DNA from: Streptomyces canus | GTDB taxonomy: Bacteria; Actinomycetota; Actinomycetes; Streptomycetales; Streptomycetaceae | Direction: 5' to 3' | DNA: 64,000 nt | Assembly (NCBI RefSeq): GCF_030815415.1 | Contig: NZ_JAUSWW010000001.1 | Location: forward strand, 7,316,001-7,380,000 | Shown: in pieces, positions 56,565 through 64,000 of the stretch | Numbering within the stretch: position 1 is the first letter of the stretch | Layout: every line of letters starts with the position of its first letter | Program-made: the position numbers and the translations under genes | The notes under the pieces: model-generated | Told to the model about the DNA's origin: nothing | Seen by the model: only the letters and a program-made list of their open reading frames with translations | The model's database searches: none

Positions 56565-57707
56565 ATGCACAAGACCCTGATCGTGACGAACGACTTCCCG
56601 CCCAGGCCGGGCGGTATCCAGGCGTTCCTGCACAACATGGCGCTGCGGCTGGACCCGGAACGGCTCGTCGTCTACGCGTCCACCTGGAAGCGCGGCCGCG
56701 AGAGCGCCGAGGCTACGGCCGCCTTCGACGCCGAGCAGCCCTTCACCGTCGTACGCGACCGTACGACGATGCTCCTGCCGACGCCCGCGGCCACGCGTAC
56801 GGCCGTCGGTCTGCTGCGGGAGCACGGCTGTACGTCGGTGTGGTTCGGGGCGGCCGCGCCGCTCGGGCTGATGGCGCCCGCGCTCCGCAGGGCCGGGGCC
56901 GAGCGGCTGGTGGCCACGACCCACGGGCACGAGGCGGGGTGGGCCCAGCTGCCCGCCGCGCGGCAGCTGCTGCGCCGGATCGGGGAGGGCACGGACACGA
57001 TCACCTACCTCGGCGAGTACACGCGGTCGCGGATCGCCGGGGCGCTGACGCCCGCGGCGGCCTCGCGGATGGTGCAGCTGCCGCCGGGGGTGGACGAGAA
57101 GACCTTCCATCCGGGATCGGGGGGCGACGCGGTGCGGGCCCGGCTCGGGCTGACCGACCGGCCGGTGGTGGTGTGTGTCTCGCGGCTCGTGCCGCGCAAG
57201 GGACAGGACACGCTGATCCTGGCGATGCCGCGGATCCTCGCCGCCGAGCCGGACGCGGTGCTGCTGATCGTCGGCGGGGGGCCGTACGAGAAGGAGCTGC
57301 GCAGACTCGCCGTGGAGACCCGGGTCGCCGACTCCGTCCGCTTTACCGGTGCGGTGCCCTGGTCCGAGCTGCCCGCGCACTTCGGCGCCGGGGACGTCTT
57401 CGCCATGCCCTGCCGGACCCGTCGGGGCGGCCTCGACGTCGAGGGGCTCGGGATCGTGTACCTGGAGGCGTCGGCGACGGGGCTGCCGGTGGTGGCGGGG
57501 GACTCGGGCGGTGCCCCGGACGCCGTACTGGACGGTGAGACCGGGTGGGTGGTGCGCGGCGGTTCGGTGGAGGAGGCGGCCGAGCGCATCGCCGTACTCC
57601 TCGGGGACGCGGAACTGCGGAGCCGGATGGGGGCGCGGGGGCGGGAGTGGGTCGAGGAGAAGTGGCGCTGGGATCTGTTGGCGGAAAAGTTGAAGGCGTT
57701 GCTATAG
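56565..57707 (+). CDS. pimB': GT4 glycosyltransferase, PimB'-like
   Basis: A 380-residue GT-B enzyme: TNDFPPRPGGIQAFLHNMA, TTHGHEAGW, the donor-binding RLVPRKGQDTLI, GGGPYEKELRRLA and EX7E-type DVEGLGIVYLEASATGLP. It matches phosphatidylinositol alpha-mannosyltransferase PimB', which adds the second mannose to PIM1. ATG 56565 has a TAGGGT box 8 nt upstream. Neighbouring fadD and SRPBCC genes recall the mycobacterial pimB' locus. Confidence 0.87.
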   Translation: MHKTLIVTNDFPPRPGGIQAFLHNMALRLDPERLVVYASTWKRGRESAEATAAFDAEQPFTVVRDRTTMLLPTPAATRTAVGLLREHGCTSVWFGAAAPLGLMAPALRRAGAERLVATTHGHEAGWAQLPAARQLLRRIGEGTDTITYLGEYTRSRIAGALTPAAASRMVQLPPGVDEKTFHPGSGGDAVRARLGLTDRPVVVCVSRLVPRKGQDTLILAMPRILAAEPDAVLLIVGGGPYEKELRRLAVETRVADSVRFTGAVPWSELPAHFGAGDVFAMPCRTRRGGLDVEGLGIVYLEASATGLPVVAGDSGGAPDAVLDGETGWVVRGGSVEEAAERIAVLLGDAELRSRMGARGREWVEEKWRWDLLAEKLKALL

Positions 57708-57739
57708 CCGGAAGCGGATAATCCGCCGATGCTGCGCGC

Positions 57740-59377
57740 ATGACAGCAAAACTGATGCAGCGTCAGCTGACGAGACGTCACATACTGGGCATGGCCGCCC
57801 TCCAGACGGCCGCCGCCGCAGGTCTCACCCGCATCGGTCTCCAGTCGGCACAGGCCGTAGAACCGGCCGCCGTCGACAACGCCCCCGCCATCGTGGTCGG
57901 TTCGGGCTACGGCGCCGCCGTGGCCGCCCTCCGCCTCGGTCAGGCGGGCATCCGTACGATCATGATCGAGATGGGCCGGCTCTGGAACACCCCCGGCTCC
58001 GACGGCAAGGTCTTCTGCTCCACCGCCAACCCGGACCAGCGCTCCATGTGGTTCCGCACCCGCACCGAGGCGCCGCTGGCCACCTTCCTGTGGCTGGACG
58101 TCGTCAACAAGGACATCAGCCTGTACCCGGGCGTCCTGGACCGGGTGCGCTTCGCCAACATGTCCGTGTTCGTGGGACGAGGTGTCGGCGGCGGCTCCCT
58201 GGTGAACGGCTGCATGGCGGTGACCCCGCTGAAGTCGTACTTCGCCGAGCAGTTCCCCACCGTCGACGCCGACGAGATGTACGGCACCTACTTCCCGCGC
58301 GCCAACTCCATGCTCGGCGTCAACACCGTCGACCCCTCGTGGTTCGAGTCGACGGAGTGGTACCGGTTCTCGCGCATCTCCCGCAAGCACGCCCAGAACA
58401 CCGGCCTGAAGACCACCTTCGTGCCCAGCACCTACGACTTCGCCTACATGCAGAAGGAGGCCGCCGGCACGGCGACCAGGTCGGCTCTCGCGCAGGAGGT
58501 CATCTACGGCAACAACCACGGCAAGAAGAGCCTCGACAAGACGTATCTCGCCGCCGCGCTCGGCACCGGCAACGTCACCATCAACACGATGGAACGGGTC
58601 AGGGCCGTCAGCCGGGCGAGCGACGGGAGATACGTACTGACCGCCGACCGCATCAACGACGCCGGCACGGTCGTCGAGACCAAGCAGTACAGCTGCACGT
58701 ACCTCTTCCTCGGCGGCGGCAGCCTCGGCACCACCGAACTCCTCGTCCGGGCCCGGGACACGGGCACCCTGCCCGCCCTGGACGCCAGCGTCGGCGCCGG
58801 CTGGGGACCCAACGGCAACACCATGCTCGGCCGGGCCAACCACCTGTGGGACACCGTCGGGGCGAACCAGTCGACCATGCCGGTCATGGGCATCGACGAC
58901 TGGGCGAACACCGCCAACCCCGTCTTCGCGGAGATCGCTCCTTTACCCACGGGACTGGAGCACTGGGTCAGCCTCTATCTGGCGATCACCAAGAACCCGC
59001 AGCGCGCGACGTTCACGTACAACAGCGCCACGGGCGGCGTGAACCTCGGCTGGACCGCCGCGCAGAGCGCCGTGTCCTCGGCCATGGCCAAGAAGCTCTT
59101 CGACCGGATCAACTCGGCGAACACCACGATCTACCGGACCGACCTGTTCGGCTCGGCCAACCGGACCTTCGCCGACGACTTCACCTACCACCCGCTGGGC
59201 GGCTGCGTGCTGGGCAGGGCGACCGACAACTACGGGAGGGTGAAGGGGTATTCGAAGCTGTACGTCACCGACGGCTCGCTCGTGCCCGGATCGATCGGGG
59301 TGAACCCGTTCGTGACGATCACGGCGCTCGCCGAACGGACGATGGCGCGGGTCCTCGTGGAGGACACCGCGCCATGA
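57740..59377 (+). CDS. choA: Secreted cholesterol oxidase (GMC oxidoreductase)
   Basis: A 545-residue FAD enzyme oxidising and isomerising 3-beta-hydroxysterols. A twin-arginine signal (QLTRRHILGMAALQTAAAAG) exports the folded flavoprotein. FAD motif: IVVGSGYGAAVAALRLGQAG. Active-site His in YHPLGGCVLG and Asn in IGVNPFVTITAL are intact. Start ATG 57740 is 32 bp after pimB'. It is convergent with fadD. Confidence 0.95.
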   Translation: MTAKLMQRQLTRRHILGMAALQTAAAAGLTRIGLQSAQAVEPAAVDNAPAIVVGSGYGAAVAALRLGQAGIRTIMIEMGRLWNTPGSDGKVFCSTANPDQRSMWFRTRTEAPLATFLWLDVVNKDISLYPGVLDRVRFANMSVFVGRGVGGGSLVNGCMAVTPLKSYFAEQFPTVDADEMYGTYFPRANSMLGVNTVDPSWFESTEWYRFSRISRKHAQNTGLKTTFVPSTYDFAYMQKEAAGTATRSALAQEVIYGNNHGKKSLDKTYLAAALGTGNVTINTMERVRAVSRASDGRYVLTADRINDAGTVVETKQYSCTYLFLGGGSLGTTELLVRARDTGTLPALDASVGAGWGPNGNTMLGRANHLWDTVGANQSTMPVMGIDDWANTANPVFAEIAPLPTGLEHWVSLYLAITKNPQRATFTYNSATGGVNLGWTAAQSAVSSAMAKKLFDRINSANTTIYRTDLFGSANRTFADDFTYHPLGGCVLGRATDNYGRVKGYSKLYVTDGSLVPGSIGVNPFVTITALAERTMARVLVEDTAP

Positions 59378-59396
59378 CGCTCTTTCAGAGGGCCTG

Positions 59397-61193
59397 CTAC
59401 TTCTGGTAGATCGCCTCGACCTCGTCCGCGTAATCCTTCGCCACCACGTTGCGCTTGAGCTTCAGGGACGGCGTCAGGTGGCCCGAGTCCTCCGTGAACT
59501 GGGAGGAGAGAATGCGGAACTTCCGCACCGATTCCGCCTTCGACACCGCGGCGTTGCCGTCGTCGATCGCGGCCTGGATCGCCGCGTTCAGATCCGGGTC
59601 GTCGACCAGCGACGCCGCGGTGACACCCGCCGGCTTGCCGTGCTCGGCCGCCCAGCGGCCCAGGAACTCCTCGTCGATGGTGATCAGCGCGCCCACGAAC
59701 GGCCGCCCGTCGCCCACCACCATGCACTCCGCGACCAGCGCGTGCGCACGGATGCGGTCCTCGATCACGGCCGGCGCGACGTTCTTGCCGCCCGCGGTGA
59801 CGATGATCTCCTTCTTGCGGCCGGTGATCCGGAGGTAGCCGTCCTCGTCGAGGGTGCCGATGTCACCGGTGTGGAACCAGCCGTCGGCCAGCGCCTCCTC
59901 GGTCGCGCCCGGGTTGTTCCAGTAGCCCGTGAACAGGTGCTCGCCGTGCAGCAGGACCTCGCCGTCGTCGGCGATCCGGATCACCGAGCCGGGCAGCGGC
60001 TGGCCGACCGTGCCGATCTTCTGGCGGTCCCAGGGGTTGAAGGCGGTGGCCGCGCAGGACTCGGTCAGGCCGTAGCCCTCCAGGACCGTGAAGCCGATGC
60101 CGCGGAAGAAGTGACCGAGGCGCTCACCGAGCGGGGCACCGCCGGAGATGGCGAACTCGCCCTTGCCTCCCAGGACCGCGCGCAGCTTGCTGTAGACCAG
60201 CTTGTCGAAGGTCTTGTGCTTGATCTTCAGACCCAGCGACGGGCCCGAGGGGGCGTCCAGCGCCTTGCTGTACGCGATCGCGGTGTCCGCGGCCTTGTCG
60301 AAGATCTTGCCCTTGCCGTCCGCCTGCGCCTTGGCACGGGCCGAGTTGTAGACCTTCTCGAAGACGCGCGGGACACCGAGGATCAGGGTCGGCCGGAAGG
60401 AGGCCAGCTCGTTGGTGAGGTCCTTGATGTCCGGGACGGTCCCCAGCTTGATCGGCGCCATCATCGGGGCGATCTGCACGAGTCGGCCGAAGACGTGCGC
60501 GAGCGGCAGGAAGAGCAGGACGGAGCACTCGCCGGTGCGGAAGAGCGGGCGCAGGCGCTCCACGATGTTCCCGCACTCCGCGAAGAAGCTGCGGTGGGTC
60601 AGCACACAGCCCTTGGGGCGGCCGGTGGTGCCGGACGTGTAGACGATGGTCGCCGGGTCGTCGGCCTTGGCGAGCGAGCTGCGCTCCTCGACGGCGGCGT
60701 CGCTGACGTCCTTGCCGAGCCGGCCCAGCTCCTCCACGCCCCCGGCCTCGATCTGCCAGACGTGCTTGAGGGCGGGCAGTCCGTCGCGCACCGACTCGAC
60801 GGCGGCCACGTGAGTGTCCAGCTCGACGACGACGGCGGTGGCGCCCGAGTCGGAGAGGATCCACTGGACCTGCTCCGCCGAGCTGGTCTCGTACACCGGC
60901 ACGGTGATCGCGCCCGCGCACCAGATCGCGAAGTCGAGCAGCGTCCACTCGTAGCGGGTGCGCGACATCAGGCCGACCCGGTCGCCGGGCTGGACACCGG
61001 AGGCGATGAGCCCCTTGGCGGCGGCGTGGACCTCGGCCAGGAAGGTCGTGGCGGTCACGTCCTGCCAGACACCGCCCACCTTGCGGGCGATCACGGCGAC
61101 GTCGGGATGCTGCGCGGCGTTTCTACGGACGATGTCCGTGAGGTTGCCGTCCGCAGGGACCTCGTACAAAGCCGGAAGGCTGAACTCGCGCAA
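59397..61193 (-). CDS. fadD: Long-chain fatty acid-CoA ligase
   Basis: A 598-residue AMP-forming acyl-CoA synthetase. Motifs: YTSGTTGRPKGCVLTH (P-loop), GYGLTESCAATAFN, TGDIGTLDEDGYLRITGRKK and the C-terminal catalytic Lys region. TTG 61193 (LREFSLPALYEVP) is chosen for GAGGAG 5 nt upstream. The 311-bp gap to 61504 shows no gene; it holds both divergent promoters, with a TACCCT box 8 nt before ATG 61505. Confidence 0.93.
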   Translation of the reverse strand: MREFSLPALYEVPADGNLTDIVRRNAAQHPDVAVIARKVGGVWQDVTATTFLAEVHAAAKGLIASGVQPGDRVGLMSRTRYEWTLLDFAIWCAGAITVPVYETSSAEQVQWILSDSGATAVVVELDTHVAAVESVRDGLPALKHVWQIEAGGVEELGRLGKDVSDAAVEERSSLAKADDPATIVYTSGTTGRPKGCVLTHRSFFAECGNIVERLRPLFRTGECSVLLFLPLAHVFGRLVQIAPMMAPIKLGTVPDIKDLTNELASFRPTLILGVPRVFEKVYNSARAKAQADGKGKIFDKAADTAIAYSKALDAPSGPSLGLKIKHKTFDKLVYSKLRAVLGGKGEFAISGGAPLGERLGHFFRGIGFTVLEGYGLTESCAATAFNPWDRQKIGTVGQPLPGSVIRIADDGEVLLHGEHLFTGYWNNPGATEEALADGWFHTGDIGTLDEDGYLRITGRKKEIIVTAGGKNVAPAVIEDRIRAHALVAECMVVGDGRPFVGALITIDEEFLGRWAAEHGKPAGVTAASLVDDPDLNAAIQAAIDDGNAAVSKAESVRKFRILSSQFTEDSGHLTPSLKLKRNVVAKDYADEVEAIYQK

Positions 61194-61504
61194 GACTGCT
61201 GCTCCTCATAGGGCGCCGGCGCCACGACGTTGTGCGATGCGACGGTGCGGTCCAAGGCTCGGGCAGGTGCTCGGGATCTTCGGTGGTTGCGCCACTTGTT
61301 GAAATCCTGAGCACGACTGGACTGCCCGGACGTTACCCGCCGGTATGGCGTCTCCGACAGGGGGGTCCGGCGAGATGTTCGCTGCGTCACACAGATTGGT
61401 GCTTCTTTTCGCGCACAGTAGTCCACCCATTTGATGACTAGCCAGTAACCGCAGGCGCCATCGCCACTGTTCACGTATGCCACACACGCCTACCCTTGAT
61501 CGTC

Positions 61505-62302
61505 ATGGCACCCACACCGGCCGGTAACCGGAGGACACGCGTACATGTGGTCAGCGACGTACACGGCAACGCCCGTGACCTGGCCAGAGCCGGCGAGGGC
61601 GCGGACGCCCTGATCTGTCTGGGTGACCTGGTCCTCTTCCTCGACTACGCCGACCACTCGCGCGGCATCTTCCCCGACCTGTTCGGAGCGGAGAACGCCG
61701 ACCGCATCGTGGAACTGCGCACCGCCCGCCGCTTCGAGGAGGCCCGCGAGTTCGGCGCCCGGCTGTGGGCCGGCATCGGCACCGACCGGGCAACCGCGAT
61801 CGAGCAAGCGGTACGCAAGCAGTACGCCGAGATGTTCGCGGCCTTCCCGACACCGACGTACGCCACCTACGGCAATGTCGACATGCCACCCCTGTGGGCC
61901 GAGTACGCCGGACCGGGCACCACCGTGCTGGACGGCGAGCGGGTGGAGATCGGGGGACGGGTGTTCGGATTCGTGGGCGGCGGGCTCAGGACTCCGATGC
62001 GCACGCCGTACGAGATCAGCGACGAGGAGTACGCGGCGAAGATCGAGGCGGTCGGCGAGGTCGACGTGCTGTGCACGCACATCCCGCCCGAGGTGCCGGA
62101 GCTGGTCTACGACACCGTCGCGCGCCGCTTCGAGCGGGGCAGCCGGGCGCTGCTGGACGCGATCCGGCGCACCCGGCCCCGGTACGCCCTGTTCGGGCAC
62201 GTCCATCAGCCACTGGCGCGACGGATGCGGATCGGGGCGACCGAGTGCGTCAACGTGGGGCACTTCGCGGGGAGTGGCAGGCCCTGGGCCCTGGAATGGT
62301 GA
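61505..62302 (+). CDS. Metallophosphoesterase
   Basis: A 265-residue calcineurin-like phosphoesterase: VVSDVHGNARDL, CLGDLVLFLDY, TYGNVDMPP (GNVD replacing GNHD), THIPPEVPE and FGHVHQPLAR. The His in the GNHD block is therefore replaced by Val. It probably hydrolyses a phosphomonoester, nucleotide or phospholipid headgroup. The start is ATG 61505, near-leaderless. Confidence 0.87.
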   Translation: MAPTPAGNRRTRVHVVSDVHGNARDLARAGEGADALICLGDLVLFLDYADHSRGIFPDLFGAENADRIVELRTARRFEEAREFGARLWAGIGTDRATAIEQAVRKQYAEMFAAFPTPTYATYGNVDMPPLWAEYAGPGTTVLDGERVEIGGRVFGFVGGGLRTPMRTPYEISDEEYAAKIEAVGEVDVLCTHIPPEVPELVYDTVARRFERGSRALLDAIRRTRPRYALFGHVHQPLARRMRIGATECVNVGHFAGSGRPWALEW

Positions 62303-62406
62303 GTGGGCGGTGAAGTCGGGCGCTCACGTGCGCGGTAGCCTTCACGCTGCACACACGGGCGCAGCACGACCTGCCCTACCGGCCCGCATCTGGAGGAGCC
62401 ACACCG

Positions 62407-62850
62407 ATGGCGGAACACACCAGCTCGAGCATCACGATCGAGGCGGCACCGGCCGATGTCATGGGGGTGATCGCCGACTTCGCCCGCTACCCGGACTGGA
62501 CCGGCGAGGTGAAGGAGGCGGAGGTCCTCGCGACCGACGCCCAGGGGCGTGCCGAACAGGTGCGGCTCGTCATGGACGCGGGGGCGATCAAGGACGACCA
62601 GGTCCTGGGATACACGTGGACCGGTGAGAACGAGGTCTCCTGGACACTGGTGAAGTCCCAGATGCTGCGGTCGCTGGACGGGTCGTACATCCTGAAGCCG
62701 GTGGCTAGCGGGTCGACCGAGGTCACCTATCTGCTGACGGTCGACGTCAAGATCCCGATGCTGGGGATGATCAAGCGCAAGGCCGAGAAGGTCATCATCG
62801 ACCGGGCGCTGGCCGGGTTGAAGAAGCGCGTGGAGTCGGGGGCGAAGTAG
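62407..62850 (+). CDS. SRPBCC (polyketide cyclase/START-like) protein
   Basis: A 147-residue protein with the SRPBCC pattern: SSSITIEAAPADVMGVIADF, YPDWTGEVKEAEVL, SWTLVKSQMLRSLDGSY, and a C-terminal amphipathic helix (IIDRALAGLKKRVE). It probably binds a lipid or hydrophobic ligand. GGAGGAG lies about 8 nt before ATG 62407. Its position near fadD and pimB' parallels the mycobacterial locus. Confidence 0.88.
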   Translation: MAEHTSSSITIEAAPADVMGVIADFARYPDWTGEVKEAEVLATDAQGRAEQVRLVMDAGAIKDDQVLGYTWTGENEVSWTLVKSQMLRSLDGSYILKPVASGSTEVTYLLTVDVKIPMLGMIKRKAEKVIIDRALAGLKKRVESGAK

Positions 62851-62870
62851 GGGGACTACCGTTCAGTCCC

Positions 62871-64000
62871 ATGCGCACCCTCCTGATCACCGGGCCTGGC
62901 GGTAGCGGTCGTACGACCGTCGCGGCCGCCACCGCTCTCGCCGCCGCCCTGTCCGGCGTTCGCACGCTCGTGCTGAGCGCCGATCGCACCGACAGCCTCG
63001 GCGCGGTGCTCGGAACGGCGACCGGGGCGACGCCCGTGCAGGTCCGAGAGGGGCTCACCGCGTGGCGGCCCGACGCCACCGCCGGGTTCCGGGACGACCT
63101 CGCCGCCTTCCAGGAGCGTGCCGCCAACGTCCTCGATCTCCTCGGTGCTTCCCGGCTGGACGCCGAGGAGGTCACCCCCCTCCCCGGCGCCGAGGAACTG
63201 ACCCTGCTGCGCGCCCTGCGCGACGCGGCCCTCTCCGAGCGGCACGAACTGCTCGTCGTGGACCTTCCGCCCACACCGCAGGCGCTCGCGCTGCTCGCCC
63301 TCCCCGAGGAACTCCGCCGCTATCTGCGCCGTCTCCTGCCGCCCGAGCGACAGGCGGCCCGTGCGCTGCGGCCCATGCTCGGACGGCTGGCCGGGGTGCC
63401 GATGCCCTCGGAGTGGCTGTACGAGACCGCCGCGCGGTGGGACACGGAGCTGGCCGCGGTCGAGGCGGTCGTCACGGACCGGAACACCGTCCTACGACTG
63501 GTCACCGAGCCCGGCCCGGCCGGCGCCGACGCCGTGCGCTCCGCCGGCCTCGCCCTCGCCCTGCGCGGTCTGCGCCCCGACGTTCTGGTGGCCAACCGGG
63601 TCCTGCCCGAGCAGGCGCACGACACCTGGCTCGCCGGTCTCGCCGCCCAGCAGCGCAAAGCGCTGGAGGAGTGGCAGGAGACGCACGACGTACGACCGGT
63701 CCGCCACCTCGGTCACGACCCGCGCGGCACCGACGACCTCGCCGCCCTCACCGTCCCCGGTGTCGACGACGACGCCACCTCCGCCGTCGAGTGGTCCATC
63801 GCCGACCGCCTCGCCGACGACGGTGTCAGCCGGGTCTTCGTCTGGCACATCCCGCTCCCCGGCGCGATACGCGACGAGCTCGACCTCATCCGGCGTGGCG
63901 ACGAACTCGTGGTCACCGCCGGGCAGTTCCGCCGTATCGTGCCCCTTCCCTCCGCACTGCGGCGCTGCACCGTCGCCGGCGCCGCCCTGCGCGAGGGGGA
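62871..64000 (+). CDS. ArsA/Get3-like ATPase, partial at right edge
   Basis: At least 376 codons, open to the window end. The N terminus MRTLLITGPGGSGRTTVAAA corresponds to the deviant Walker A of ArsA/MinD ATPases (KGGxGKT), but both lysines are replaced (PGGSGRT). Later segments LVVDLPPTPQALALLALPEEL, VLVANRVLPEQ and FVWHIPLPGAIRDELDLIRRG agree with actinobacterial ArsA-like proteins. ATG 62871 has no ribosome-binding site, with TACCGT 8 nt upstream. ATPase activity is uncertain without the lysines. Confidence 0.78.
   Translation, partial: MRTLLITGPGGSGRTTVAAATALAAALSGVRTLVLSADRTDSLGAVLGTATGATPVQVREGLTAWRPDATAGFRDDLAAFQERAANVLDLLGASRLDAEEVTPLPGAEELTLLRALRDAALSERHELLVVDLPPTPQALALLALPEELRRYLRRLLPPERQAARALRPMLGRLAGVPMPSEWLYETAARWDTELAAVEAVVTDRNTVLRLVTEPGPAGADAVRSAGLALALRGLRPDVLVANRVLPEQAHDTWLAGLAAQQRKALEEWQETHDVRPVRHLGHDPRGTDDLAALTVPGVDDDATSAVEWSIADRLADDGVSRVFVWHIPLPGAIRDELDLIRRGDELVVTAGQFRRIVPLPSALRRCTVAGAALREG

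Noticed and set aside
61194..61504. A short gene in the fadD/metallophosphoesterase gap
   Set aside because: Open frames there have no ribosome-binding site or coding character; the gap is better explained by two divergent promoters.

Overview
The window is a stretch of a high-GC actinomycete chromosome, almost certainly Streptomyces. The evidence is the base composition, GTG and occasional TTG starts, many 4-bp GTGA/ATGA overlaps, PQQ-repeat Ser/Thr kinases, an actinobacterial SAM-IV riboswitch, and a gene order (sucB-lpd-pepA ... nadA-erpA ... ctaCDF-ctaE-qcrCAB-trpD ... fadD) that from memory resembles the central core of S. coelicolor. The order is recalled and was not compared. Most of the window is housekeeping. 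No phage, CRISPR array, rRNA or tRNA was seen.

Layout. 1-3700 (minus): the start of sucB, then lpd and pepA, separated by a perfect 90-bp tandem repeat. 4037-10480 (plus): a five-gene exopolysaccharide locus with a secreted Agd3-like deacetylase, a PelF-type glycosyltransferase, a polytopic membrane protein, a spherulin-4 (Sph3-like) protein and a GH114 lipoprotein. It combines parts of bacterial Pel and fungal galactosaminogalactan machinery and is the most interesting system here. 10513-16360: lower-ligand cobalamin genes cobS, cobT and a metallo-beta-lactamase-like/CobU fusion, interspersed with membrane proteins and a methyltransferase. 16534-19594: small proteins, a methyltransferase/DUF3043 pair and pspA-pspAA. 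19710-25268: a two-component system, an IS200/IS605 right-end-like scar, an RND-pump remnant and a kinase.

25287-31983: nadA, the Fe-S carrier erpA, a large acidic membrane-anchored protein, an AdoK-like adenosine kinase and an IscS-TusA fusion. 32254-41520: the aerobic respiratory cluster (cytochrome aa3 oxidase ctaC-ctaD-ctaF and ctaE, bc1 complex qcrC-qcrA-qcrB), interrupted by an L,D-transpeptidase and a degenerate receiver-domain protein. 41641-46676: trpD, a SAM-IV riboswitch with a six-codon mini-ORF before a class V aminotransferase, and a second kinase. 46673-53164: a stand-alone RAM-domain protein, a frameshifted rhomboid protease, a zinc ribbon, a NYN-domain protein, two NlpC/P60 endopeptidases and an HExxH lipoprotein. 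53140-64000: a divergent padR/MATE pair around a 43-bp perfect palindrome, a GT87 glycosyltransferase, a PimB'-like glycosyltransferase, cholesterol oxidase, fadD, a metallophosphoesterase, an SRPBCC protein and the start of an ArsA-like ATPase.

Two themes recur. Many genes lack a ribosome-binding site and instead have a TANNNT box 6-8 nt before the start codon, which suggests leaderless mRNAs. A REP-like intergenic element recurs at about six sites, once apparently inside a coding sequence. All product calls come from reading the sequence; no database search was run.
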